Positions 32,419 to 40,714 of a stretch of 64,000 nucleotides of DNA are shown here, piece after piece. Every line of letters starts with the position of its first letter. Position 1 is the first letter of the stretch. Source of the stretch: Aliidongia dinghuensis (GTDB taxonomy: Bacteria; Pseudomonadota; Alphaproteobacteria; ATCC43930; CGMCC-115725). The stretch spans positions 225,175 through 289,174 of the forward strand of contig NZ_BMJQ01000011.1 of the NCBI RefSeq assembly GCF_014643535.1, in the 5' to 3' direction. The notes under the pieces were generated by a model. The model searched no databases. It was not told the DNA's origin and saw nothing but the letters and a program-made list of their open reading frames with translations. Both the position numbers and the translations under genes were made by a program.

Positions 32419-34095
32419 GTGGCTGGGTGGAATTTTCCAGAATATCGTGACGAAGAACTGCCCCTGGAGCAGGGTTCCCCAGCATGGCCGGCGCAGATCG
32501 TAAGATCTACGCCCAGCACAGGATCGGTCGACGGTCTCGGCAACGCAAGGGCCCCGGATCACGCGTCCGGGCGTTCCCGGGACCCATCCTCGCCCGACAG
32601 CCTTTGGCGATGCAGTACGCGGCAGAACCTGACCGGCGCGTCGCTGCCCCAAATCAGACGAGGCCTGGCACGCGCGTGGCGCCTCGTGCTGGCCCAGCAG
32701 ATGAACGAGGCGCTTGGCGAGATCGAGCGGATCGAGCGGCAACTCGACGACGTTCCACCCACGGTCGCCACGCGGCTTCATGCGGCAGCACAGCTGGTGC
32801 GGGCGGTCGGCCTCGCGTTCCAGGACGACAGCCTCGCTGCTCTCGAAAATGCTCTATCGACTGTAAGGGAAAATGGTGCGAGCCAAGACGATCACGTGAT
32901 TTCAACGCTCTGCCGGCTAGGGTACTGGCAGCTCGGCAAACTCGAGGCGTTCCATGCGCTGCCGAGGCACCAGTCCCGCGCCCGATGGTCACGGTCTCAT
33001 GCGTTTTCCGCCATGGTCGATCTGTCGATCGAAGCGGCCGTCGCGCTCGATCACCTGCAGGTATCGACCGCTAAGCGGCTGGCGTCCGACGCCTTAGCCG
33101 TTGCGGCGGCCACGAAGGCGCCGCCCGGTCTGGCAGCCATTCCGGCATGTCTTTCGGCGCAACTCCTGTACGAGGAAGGCCATCTCGAAGAAGCCAGCGC
33201 GATCGTCCGTGACCGGATACCCGCGATAAACGCGGAGGGCGCGGCCGAGTGTGCGGTGCGGGCGTATTGGCTCGGTGCCCGCGTGGCTCGGCTGAAGGGG
33301 CAATACGATCATGCTGCCATCGTGCTGCGCGAGGCCGCGCTCCTGGGTGAACGCCGCGGGTGGCCGAGGCTCGTCGCAGCGTGCGCCCTGGAGCGCATAT
33401 CGCTGCTGCTCGATGCGGGCCGGACGAAGGAAGCCCGACTGAGCGTCGAGAATCTCGATCGCTACGCGGGCGCACACCCTACAGGATTCGGGTATTCTCG
33501 AACCGAAATCGTGCGCTACTCCACGCTCGCCCACTGTCGCGTATCATGGGCCGAGGCTCCTTCGCGGGAGGCCGCGGCGGCATTTCGGCGCCTCTATCAT
33601 CGCACCATCGACCGGCGGAGCCTCTATGCCGGGTGCCGGCTCGCCGTCGAGCTGGCCGGCATGCTGGCGTCGATCGGTGAGACCGAAGAAGCGGATGCGC
33701 TGTTCTTCCGAGCGATCAAATCGGGAGCGGGCGCAGGCCTGCACCAGATATTCCTCGAGAAGGGCGGCCCGCTTCTGCAGCGGGCCTACGACCGGGCGGA
33801 AGCCTCCGGTTCAGCGGATTGTGGCGTCCTGCCGTTGATCGGCAGCCTGCTCTCCTGCTGGAATGCCCGACATTCGACGGGCCGTCCCAACGCCAGGATC
33901 AGCAACGTGCTGACAGAGCGCGAGTACGAGATCCTCGGCCGCATCGGCCAGGGTATGGCCAACAAGCAAATCGCCCGAGTCCTTCAGATCTCGCCGGAAA
34001 CGGTGAAATTCCACATCAAGCGAATTTTCCTGAAGCTTGCGGTCAACACGCGCGGCGAGGCGGTATCTCAAGCCAAGTCGTTAGGGCTATTATGA
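32419..34095 (+). CDS. MalT-like LuxR-family regulator without the N-terminal ATPase domain
   Basis: A 558-residue regulator. The C-terminal 60 residues are a GerE/LuxR DNA-binding domain (LTEREYEILGRIGQGMANKQ, IARVLQISPETVKFHIKRIF). The middle (about 95-480) is helical, TPR-like, matching the arm of MalT-type LAL regulators. Those proteins also carry a ~350-residue ATPase module with Walker motifs, which is absent; the first 80 residues here are low-complexity and unlike any domain. Start: GTG at 32419 follows AGGA by 7 nt; the true start could lie downstream. Its final 13 codons are copied 3206 bp further on as a duplication scar. It is followed by two ATPase-containing regulators, which could supply the missing switch. 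Confidence 0.8.
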   Translation: MAGWNFPEYRDEELPLEQGSPAWPAQIVRSTPSTGSVDGLGNARAPDHASGRSRDPSSPDSLWRCSTRQNLTGASLPQIRRGLARAWRLVLAQQMNEALGEIERIERQLDDVPPTVATRLHAAAQLVRAVGLAFQDDSLAALENALSTVRENGASQDDHVISTLCRLGYWQLGKLEAFHALPRHQSRARWSRSHAFSAMVDLSIEAAVALDHLQVSTAKRLASDALAVAAATKAPPGLAAIPACLSAQLLYEEGHLEEASAIVRDRIPAINAEGAAECAVRAYWLGARVARLKGQYDHAAIVLREAALLGERRGWPRLVAACALERISLLLDAGRTKEARLSVENLDRYAGAHPTGFGYSRTEIVRYSTLAHCRVSWAEAPSREAAAAFRRLYHRTIDRRSLYAGCRLAVELAGMLASIGETEEADALFFRAIKSGAGAGLHQIFLEKGGPLLQRAYDRAEASGSADCGVLPLIGSLLSCWNARHSTGRPNARISNVLTEREYEILGRIGQGMANKQIARVLQISPETVKFHIKRIFLKLAVNTRGEAVSQAKSLGLL

Positions 34096-37000
34096 TCTGG
34101 GGCATCTGCGCCGAAGGGAATGCCGCGCCATGGCCGAGGTGACGGAAAGCGCGTCGTTTCGGATCGATCTCGTCAATTTGTGCCTGTGGCGGAGGAGCGC
34201 CGCCGACGGCGACGAGCGCCTTGATTTGCCTCCCAAAGCGTTCGATGTTCTCCGCTATCTGGTCGAGAATACCGGCAGGTTGGTGACGCATGAGGAGTTG
34301 CTGACCGCGGTGTGGCGTGACGTCCACGTCCAGTCCGATGTCCTGAAAACCCACATTCTCGCGATCCGGAACGCGCTCGGCGACAAGAGCTCGAGCCCCC
34401 GCTTCATCGAAACACAGCGCGGCCGGGGCTATCGCTTCATCGGCGAGATGACGGGGATCGCTTCGTCGGCACCACCGCCCGAAGCCTCCGACGAGCTAGG
34501 CGCCTTCGCCGGGCGCGCTGAGCCTTCGCGGGAGTTGCTTGCACTCCTCGAGCGCGCCGCCTCGGGCGAACCTCAGGTGGTGTTCATCACCGGCGAGCCC
34601 GGCATCGGCAAGACAGCCTTGGTCCAGCACTTCCTGACCCAGGCGCTCAGCCGACACGATCTCGCTGTAGCACAAGGCCACTGTATCGAGGGATTTGCGG
34701 GAGTCGAGCCCTACTACCCCGTGCTCGAGGCGCTGGGCGACCTGTGCAGGGGGCGTGGCAGAGCAACGGTTGTTCGAACCATTCTGGAGCTTGCGCCGTC
34801 CTGGGCCACGCAAATGCCGGCTGAAATCTCGCACGGTCAGCGAGCGACCTTGCGGCAGCAGATCGTGCCCGACCCGCAGAGCCGGATGGTACGCGAAGCC
34901 TGCAGTCTGTTCGACGCCCTCGCAACGGATCAATCGCTGGTGCTGGTCCTCGAAGACCTTCACTGGGCCGATTTCGCGACCATCGATTTCTTGTCGGCGC
35001 TCTGCCGGCGTCGGTCATCGGCTAAGTTGTTGCTGATCGCGACCTACCGGCCGGAGGACCTGACGACGGCCCGTCATCCGCTGAAGCAGATGACCAGTGA
35101 CCTGACTTTACGCAAATACTGCAGTGAGATCGAGCTGGCGCCGCTCTCGACGGCCGCGATTGGCGAGGTGCTGACGGGTGGCGCCGAAAGCACGCCGGCC
35201 TCTTTGGCGTTCACGCGCCTCGTCGAGGCGCGCACCGGCGGCAATCCGCTGTTCATGCGGGTCACGCTCGACTACCTCTTCGAGCGCGGTCAGATCACGC
35301 CCACGGCCGATGGCTGGCGGACCCTCATTCCCCTCGACCAACTGGCGTCCGAGGTGCCGCCGACGCTGGCGCGCGCGATCGAGGCCAGGATCGAGCGGAT
35401 GAGCGACGAGGAGCGGCGCGTGCTCGAAACGGCAAGCGTGGCCGCCCCTCGCTTCGATCCGCCGACGGCGGCACGCGCTGCACAGATGGACGAACTATCC
35501 TTCGAAGCGATCTGCGAGAACCTCACCTCGAGCATGCTTCGCCTGGGCAAGCTGCTCACTCTTCCGAACAATCAGGTTGTTCGGACCTACAGCTTCAATC
35601 ATGCGCTCTATCGACAAGTTCTCTACGATCGCATCGGGCAGGTGCGCCGTGCATCCCTGCATCGCGCGATCGGCGAACGATTGGAGGAGATCTATCCGCC
35701 GGACCAGCGCGGCGACCTGGCGGTTCGGCTTGCGCAGCACTTTGCGGCTGCCGGAGCTTGGGCCCGGGCGCTGGACTATCTCCGTTCCGCTCTGCGCGTC
35801 GCAATCGATCGATTTTCACGCGCGGACGCGTTGGCCATTCTCGACCACGCCTCCGATTTGGCTGCTCGCCTGCCCGGCAGCGCCCGAATCCCCGCAGAAA
35901 TCGAGTTTCTGGAGCGTCGCGCTGCCATCCAAGCGTTGGGCAATGATCCCAAAGCCCGAGAAACCTATGTGCAGCTTGCGGACAAGGCTGGCCGGCATGG
36001 CGACGTCAATGCCCAGTGCCGGGCGCTTGTCGGCTTGGCTCACGTCTCGAGTTGGCACGATATGTCGCTCGGTCTTCGGGTTCTCGACGAGGTCCTGACG
36101 CTTTGCGACAAACAATCCGATCCGATCCAACAAGACATTATTCGGATGACCGCCTATGTGTGGCGTCTCTGGGGATACGGCTGGAACAGGGAAGATGCCG
36201 GCAAGTGTGAAGAAGCGTTCGCTCGGCTGAAGGCCAGCGGAGATCGCCTCACCATCGCGCGGGCGCAGATCCACTTCGGCAGGCCGTGCATGGTTTCGGC
36301 GCGCTATCGAGAGTGTCACGATCTGGTAATCGGCGGCTACCGCGTGCTCCACGAGACTCCTCAAAGCTTAAGTGAGGCCGAGCTCGTCCACGCAGCCTGG
36401 GTGCGCCATGCCAGTGTACCCTGGTGCCTGTTTTTTCTCGGGGAATTCGCTGCCGGACTGTCGGATTTGAACGCCAGCATCACTGCCTTTGAAAGCGGCG
36501 GCGATGCTTCGGCGGCGAATTTTCTCCAGGTCTTTCGCGGTGCCTTGCTCTATCACGCCATGGACTTTGAGGGCGTCCTGAGGGACTGCGGGCCGGCGGC
36601 CTCTCTTCCGGCCGAGCATTACCAGGCACGTGCCATCGGGGATCTGCCTCTCAAATACAGAGTTGCGCTGATCTATTGCGGCTTGGCCGAGGCAGCCCTC
36701 GGAAACAACGCCGCGGCGCTGGGTCACTTGCGCACGGCAGAAGACGAGATGGAGCGTCAGTCGGTACATATGGATTGGTATTGGCGCCTGGCACTCGAAT
36801 GGGGGATGGTCAATGTCCTGATCGCGGTCGGCGATCACCCGACGGCGCTTCTGCGCGCGGAACGCCTGTGCGATCTGGCGGCACAAACGGATGAGCGCAC
36901 CTGGCAGGCTCTGGCTTGGGAGGCACGCGCGCGTGCCGCGCTGTCCAGCGGCGAGGCGGAGGAAGCGGGCGGCCATGTCGAAAGGGCCTTGGCGGCGTGC

Positions 37001-37260
37001 CAGGAGGTGCAGGTGCCGCTGGCGGAATGGCGGGTGCACGCGACCTGCGCCAGCGCGTTCACAGCCCTGGGCGATGATCATCGAGCCGGAACGCATGCAC
37101 GCCTCGGGGCAGCCGTAAGAAAGCGCCTCGCCGAGAGCCTGCCGGACGGCCATCCGGTCCGTCTGACCTTCGAACGTCGCAGCGGATCACTCTGCGAGGC
37201 CTGAAGGCCGACCGCAGGAAGCCTGCAAGGTCTCCCGGACACCTGACCGTTCAGCGCGCG
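34055..37260 (+). repeat. 3206-bp tandem duplication, unit 1
   Basis: Unit 1 runs from inside the 3' end of the LuxR-type gene to the junction at 37255-37260. Starts, stops and flanking landmarks of the two ATPase genes are offset by exactly 3206 bp from unit 2. Confidence 0.9.
34130..37204 (+). CDS. Winged-helix / AAA-type ATPase / TPR transcriptional regulator (copy 1)
   Basis: A 1024-residue one-component regulator. Residues 1-105 form an OmpR/PhoB-type winged helix, beginning FRIDLVNLCLWRR and ending ETQRGRGYRFIGEM. Residues 125-420 are a STAND/AAA-like ATPase with Walker A GEPGIGKT (155-162) and Walker B LVLVLEDLHWAD near 270-281. The remaining ~600 residues are a helical TPR-like superhelix (RAGTHARLGAAVRKRLAES near the end). 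Such proteins switch by ATP and inducer binding. The start ATG at 34130 is 34 nt after the LuxR-type stop, so the two may be co-transcribed. The neighbour at 37336 is a near copy of the same length. Confidence 0.9.
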   Translation: MAEVTESASFRIDLVNLCLWRRSAADGDERLDLPPKAFDVLRYLVENTGRLVTHEELLTAVWRDVHVQSDVLKTHILAIRNALGDKSSSPRFIETQRGRGYRFIGEMTGIASSAPPPEASDELGAFAGRAEPSRELLALLERAASGEPQVVFITGEPGIGKTALVQHFLTQALSRHDLAVAQGHCIEGFAGVEPYYPVLEALGDLCRGRGRATVVRTILELAPSWATQMPAEISHGQRATLRQQIVPDPQSRMVREACSLFDALATDQSLVLVLEDLHWADFATIDFLSALCRRRSSAKLLLIATYRPEDLTTARHPLKQMTSDLTLRKYCSEIELAPLSTAAIGEVLTGGAESTPASLAFTRLVEARTGGNPLFMRVTLDYLFERGQITPTADGWRTLIPLDQLASEVPPTLARAIEARIERMSDEERRVLETASVAAPRFDPPTAARAAQMDELSFEAICENLTSSMLRLGKLLTLPNNQVVRTYSFNHALYRQVLYDRIGQVRRASLHRAIGERLEEIYPPDQRGDLAVRLAQHFAAAGAWARALDYLRSALRVAIDRFSRADALAILDHASDLAARLPGSARIPAEIEFLERRAAIQALGNDPKARETYVQLADKAGRHGDVNAQCRALVGLAHVSSWHDMSLGLRVLDEVLTLCDKQSDPIQQDIIRMTAYVWRLWGYGWNREDAGKCEEAFARLKASGDRLTIARAQIHFGRPCMVSARYRECHDLVIGGYRVLHETPQSLSEAELVHAAWVRHASVPWCLFFLGEFAAGLSDLNASITAFESGGDASAANFLQVFRGALLYHAMDFEGVLRDCGPAASLPAEHYQARAIGDLPLKYRVALIYCGLAEAALGNNAAALGHLRTAEDEMERQSVHMDWYWRLALEWGMVNVLIAVGDHPTALLRAERLCDLAAQTDERTWQALAWEARARAALSSGEAEEAGGHVERALAACQEVQVPLAEWRVHATCASAFTALGDDHRAGTHARLGAAVRKRLAESLPDGHPVRLTFERRSGSLCEA

Positions 37261-40200
37261 CCGAGGCGGTATCTCAAGCCAAGTCGTTAGGGCTACTATG
37301 ACTCCGGGCATCTGCGCCGAAGGGAATGCCGCCCCATGGCCGAGGTGACGGAAAGCGCGTTGTTTCGGATCGATCTCGTCAATTTGTGCCTGTGGCGGAG
37401 GAACGCTGCCGGCGGCGACGAGCGCCTCGACCTGACCCCGAAGACATTCGACGTGCTGCGTTACTTGGTCGAGAATACTGGTAGGTTGGTGACGCACGAC
37501 GAATTGCTGACCGCGGTGTGGCGTGACGTCCACGTCCAGCCGGACGTCCTGAAAACCCACATTCTCGCGATCCGGAACGCGCTCGGCGACAAGAGCGCGA
37601 GCCCCCGCTTCATCGAAACGCAACGCGGCCGGGGCTATCGCTTCATCGGCGAGATGACGGGGTTCGCTTCGTCGGCACCGCCGCCCGAAGCCCCCGACGA
37701 GTTGGGAGTCTTCGCCGGGCGCGCTGAGCCGTTTCGGGAGTTGCTTGCACTCCTTCAGCGCGCGGCCTTGGGCGAACCTCAAGCGGTGTTCATCACCGGC
37801 GAGCCCGGCATTGGCAAGACGACCTTGATCCAGCACTTCCTGACCCAAGCGCTCAGCCACCACGATCTCGCTGTAGCACAAGGCCATTGCTTCGAAGGCT
37901 TTGCGGGAGTCGAGCCCTACTACCCCATGCTCGAGGCGCTGGGCGACCTCTGCAGGGGGCGTGACAGAGCCACGGTTGTTCGAACCGTCCTGGAACTCGC
38001 GCCGTCCTGGGCCACGCAAATGCCGGCTCAAATCTCGCTCGGTAAGCGGGCGACCTTGCGGCAGCAGACCGTCGCCGATCCGCAGAGTCGAATGGTACGC
38101 GAGGCCTGCTGCCTGTTCGAGGCGCTCGCGACGGAACGTCCGCTGGTGCTGGTCCTCGAAGACCTTCACTGGGCCGATTTCGCGACCATCGATTTGTTGT
38201 CGGCGCTCTGCCGGCGTCGGTCATCGGCCAAGCTGTTACTGGTCGCGACCTACCGGCCGGGGGATCTGGCAACGGCGCGTCATCCGCTGAAGCAGATGAC
38301 CTACGACTTGGTCTTGCACAAATACTGCAGCGAAATCGAGCTGGCACCGCTCTCGACGGCCGCGATCGGCGAGGTGCTGGCGGGCGGCGCCGAAGGGGAG
38401 CCGGTCTCGCCGGAGTTCACGCGCCTCGTCGAGGCGCGCACCGGCGGCCACCCGCTTAGCATGCGGGTCACGCTCGACTACCTCTTCGAGCTCGGTCAGA
38501 TCTCGCACACGGCGCACGGCTGGCAGCCGCTCGTTCCCCTCGATAAGCTGGCGTCCGAGGTGCCGCCGACACTTGCGCGCGCGATCGAATCCAGGATCGA
38601 GCGGATGAGCGACGAACAACAACGCGTGCTGGAAGTGGCAAGCGTGGCCGGCCCTCGCTTCGATCCGCCGACGGCGGCACGCGCTGCACAGATGGACGAG
38701 CTGTCCTTCGAAGCGATCTGCGAGAGCTTGACCTTGCGCATGCTTCGCCGGGACAAGCTGCTCACTCTTCCGAACAACCAGGTCGTGCGGACCTACAGCT
38801 TCAATCACGCGCACGTGCGCCAAGTTCTCTACGATAGCATCGGGGAGGTGCGCCGCTCATGCCTGCATCGCGCGATCGGCGAACGGTTGGAGGAGATCTA
38901 TCCGCCGGACCAGCGCGGTGACCTGGCCGTTCGGCTCGCACAGCACTTTGCGTCTTCAGGCGATTGGGCCCGGGCGCTGGACTATCTCCGGTCCGCCCTG
39001 TGCATTGCGACCGATCGATTTTCACGCGCAGACGCGTTGGCCATCCTCGACAGCGCCTCCGAACTGGCCGCTCGCCTGCCCGACAGGGTGCGCATTCCGG
39101 CGGAAATCGAGTTTCTGGAGCGTCGCGCTGCCATCCAGGCGGCGGGCAATGATCCCAAGGCCGGGGAGACCTATGCGCAGCTAGCGGACAAGGCTGGCCG
39201 GCATGGCGACATCGATGCCCAGTGCCGGGCGCTTATCGGCTTGGACTACGTCTCGAGTTGGCACGATCTATCGCTCAGTCTCCGGGTGCTCGATGAGGTC
39301 CTGACGATTTGCGACAAACTATCCGATCCGATGCAACGAGACCTCATTCGGATGTCTGTCTATGTCCGGCGCCTCTGGGAAGCTGGCTGGAACAGGGAAG
39401 AGGTCGGCAAGTGTGAAGAAGCGCTCGCTCGACTGAAGCAGCACGGAGATCGCCTCACCATCGCCCGGGCGCAAATCAATTTCAGCAGACTGTGCTTGGT
39501 TTCAGCGCGCTATCAAGAGTGTCGCGATCTGGTGGACGGCAGCTACCGTCTGCTCCGCGAGAGCCCTCGAGACGTAGTTGAGGCCGATCTCGTCCGCGCC
39601 GCCTGGATGCGCCATGTCGGTGTCCCCTGGTGCCTGTTTTCTCTTGGAGATCTTGGGGCCGGACTGTCGGAGTTGAGCGCCGGCATCGTTGCCTTCGAAA
39701 GCGGCGGCGATGCTTCGGCGGCGAAATTTCTCCAGGTCTTTCGCGGTGCCTTGCTCTATCACGCCATGGATTTTGAGGGCGTCCTGAGGGACTGCGGGCC
39801 GGTCGCCTCCCTTCCGCCCGAGCACTACCGTGCACCTGTCACCCGGGATCTGCCTCTCATCCACAGAATTGCGCTGATCTATTGCGGCTTGGCCGAGGCG
39901 GGCCTCGGAAACAACGCCGCGGCGCTCGACCATTTCCGCGTTGCGGAAGGCGAGATGGCGCGGCAACCGGTGCATCTGGATTGGTATTGGCGCCTGGCAC
40001 TCGAATGGGGAATGGTCAATGTCCTGATCGCGGTCGGCGATCACCCGACCGCGCTTTCGCGCGCGGAACGCTTGTGCGATCTGGCGGCGCAAACGGATGA
40101 GCGCACCTGGCAGGCACTGGCTTGGGAGGCACGCGCGCGGGCGGCACTCTCCTGCGGCGCGGCAGAGGAAGCGGGTGGCCATGTCGAGAGGGCCTTGGCG

Positions 40201-40466
40201 GCGTGCGAGGGGGTGCAGGTGCCGCTTGCGGAATGGCGGGTCCACGCGACCTGCGCCAGCGCGTTCACAGCCCTGGGCGATGATCATCGAGCCGGAACAC
40301 ACACGCACCTCGGGGCAGCCATAAGACAGCGCCTCACCGAGAGCCTGCCGGAGGGCCACCCGGTCCGTCTGACCTTCGAACGTCGCAGCGGATCACTCTG
40401 CGAGGCCTGAAGGCCGGACGCACGTATCCCGCAAGGTTTCCTGGACACCTGGCCGTTCAGCGCGCG
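37261..40466 (+). repeat. 3206-bp tandem duplication, unit 2
   Basis: Unit 2 begins with GAGGCGGTATCTCAAGCCAA, a copy of the last codons of the LuxR-type gene that no longer encodes anything, followed by copy 2 of the ATPase regulator. The sequence CGCGCGGC occurs at both original breakpoints (34049-34056 and 40461-40468), marking the microhomology used. Confidence 0.9.
37336..40410 (+). CDS. Winged-helix / AAA-type ATPase / TPR transcriptional regulator (copy 2)
   Basis: Also 1024 residues, with no net length change relative to copy 1 and the same domain order: winged helix (1-105), ATPase with GEPGIGKTT and LVLVLEDLHWAD, then TPR-like repeats. Differences are scattered single residues, denser in the sensor region than in the DNA-binding domain; the recognition region ILAIRNALGDKSASPRFIET is nearly identical (SSS to SAS). 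The two proteins should thus bind similar DNA while responding to different ligands (inference). Both Walker motifs are intact, so this is not a decaying copy. Convergent with the sulfite operon. Confidence 0.9.
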   Translation: MAEVTESALFRIDLVNLCLWRRNAAGGDERLDLTPKTFDVLRYLVENTGRLVTHDELLTAVWRDVHVQPDVLKTHILAIRNALGDKSASPRFIETQRGRGYRFIGEMTGFASSAPPPEAPDELGVFAGRAEPFRELLALLQRAALGEPQAVFITGEPGIGKTTLIQHFLTQALSHHDLAVAQGHCFEGFAGVEPYYPMLEALGDLCRGRDRATVVRTVLELAPSWATQMPAQISLGKRATLRQQTVADPQSRMVREACCLFEALATERPLVLVLEDLHWADFATIDLLSALCRRRSSAKLLLVATYRPGDLATARHPLKQMTYDLVLHKYCSEIELAPLSTAAIGEVLAGGAEGEPVSPEFTRLVEARTGGHPLSMRVTLDYLFELGQISHTAHGWQPLVPLDKLASEVPPTLARAIESRIERMSDEQQRVLEVASVAGPRFDPPTAARAAQMDELSFEAICESLTLRMLRRDKLLTLPNNQVVRTYSFNHAHVRQVLYDSIGEVRRSCLHRAIGERLEEIYPPDQRGDLAVRLAQHFASSGDWARALDYLRSALCIATDRFSRADALAILDSASELAARLPDRVRIPAEIEFLERRAAIQAAGNDPKAGETYAQLADKAGRHGDIDAQCRALIGLDYVSSWHDLSLSLRVLDEVLTICDKLSDPMQRDLIRMSVYVRRLWEAGWNREEVGKCEEALARLKQHGDRLTIARAQINFSRLCLVSARYQECRDLVDGSYRLLRESPRDVVEADLVRAAWMRHVGVPWCLFSLGDLGAGLSELSAGIVAFESGGDASAAKFLQVFRGALLYHAMDFEGVLRDCGPVASLPPEHYRAPVTRDLPLIHRIALIYCGLAEAGLGNNAAALDHFRVAEGEMARQPVHLDWYWRLALEWGMVNVLIAVGDHPTALSRAERLCDLAAQTDERTWQALAWEARARAALSCGAAEEAGGHVERALAACEGVQVPLAEWRVHATCASAFTALGDDHRAGTHTHLGAAIRQRLTESLPEGHPVRLTFERRSGSLCEA

Positions 40467-40540
40467 GCCCACGTCCTGGGTACGCCGTGTCGGGCCTTGT
40501 TCGGCCGCGCGGCGAGATTGATCCCGAAGTTTCACGGGCG

Positions 40541-40714
40541 TCATAGAGCGTCGCCCGGTCGATTTCCGGCGGCGCGCTCAAAGCGCGCCTCCTGATCGAG
40601 CAGCACGTATTTGGGCGTCTCGATCCAGCGCCGGAAGGCCGGGCTGACGAGCCACAGGATGAAGAGGCCGAGCAGGACCAGGCTCAGTCCGATGACCGTT
40701 GCGGCGAACATCAT
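40541..40714 (-). CDS. Small single-span membrane protein at the end of the sulfite/oxidase operon
   Basis: A 57-residue ORF too short for automatic lists. It begins MMFAATVIGLSLVLLGLFIL, one hydrophobic helix of about 20 residues, continuing WLVSPAFRRWIETPKYVLLD and ending in a charged tail. Its ATG overlaps the stop of the preceding cytochrome gene (ATGA at 40711-40714), so it is coupled to it. Size and position suggest a small oxidase subunit or assembly factor in the manner of CcoQ or CcoS, but I see no sequence match to either. Confidence 0.7.
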   Translation of the reverse strand: MMFAATVIGLSLVLLGLFILWLVSPAFRRWIETPKYVLLDQEARFERAAGNRPGDAL

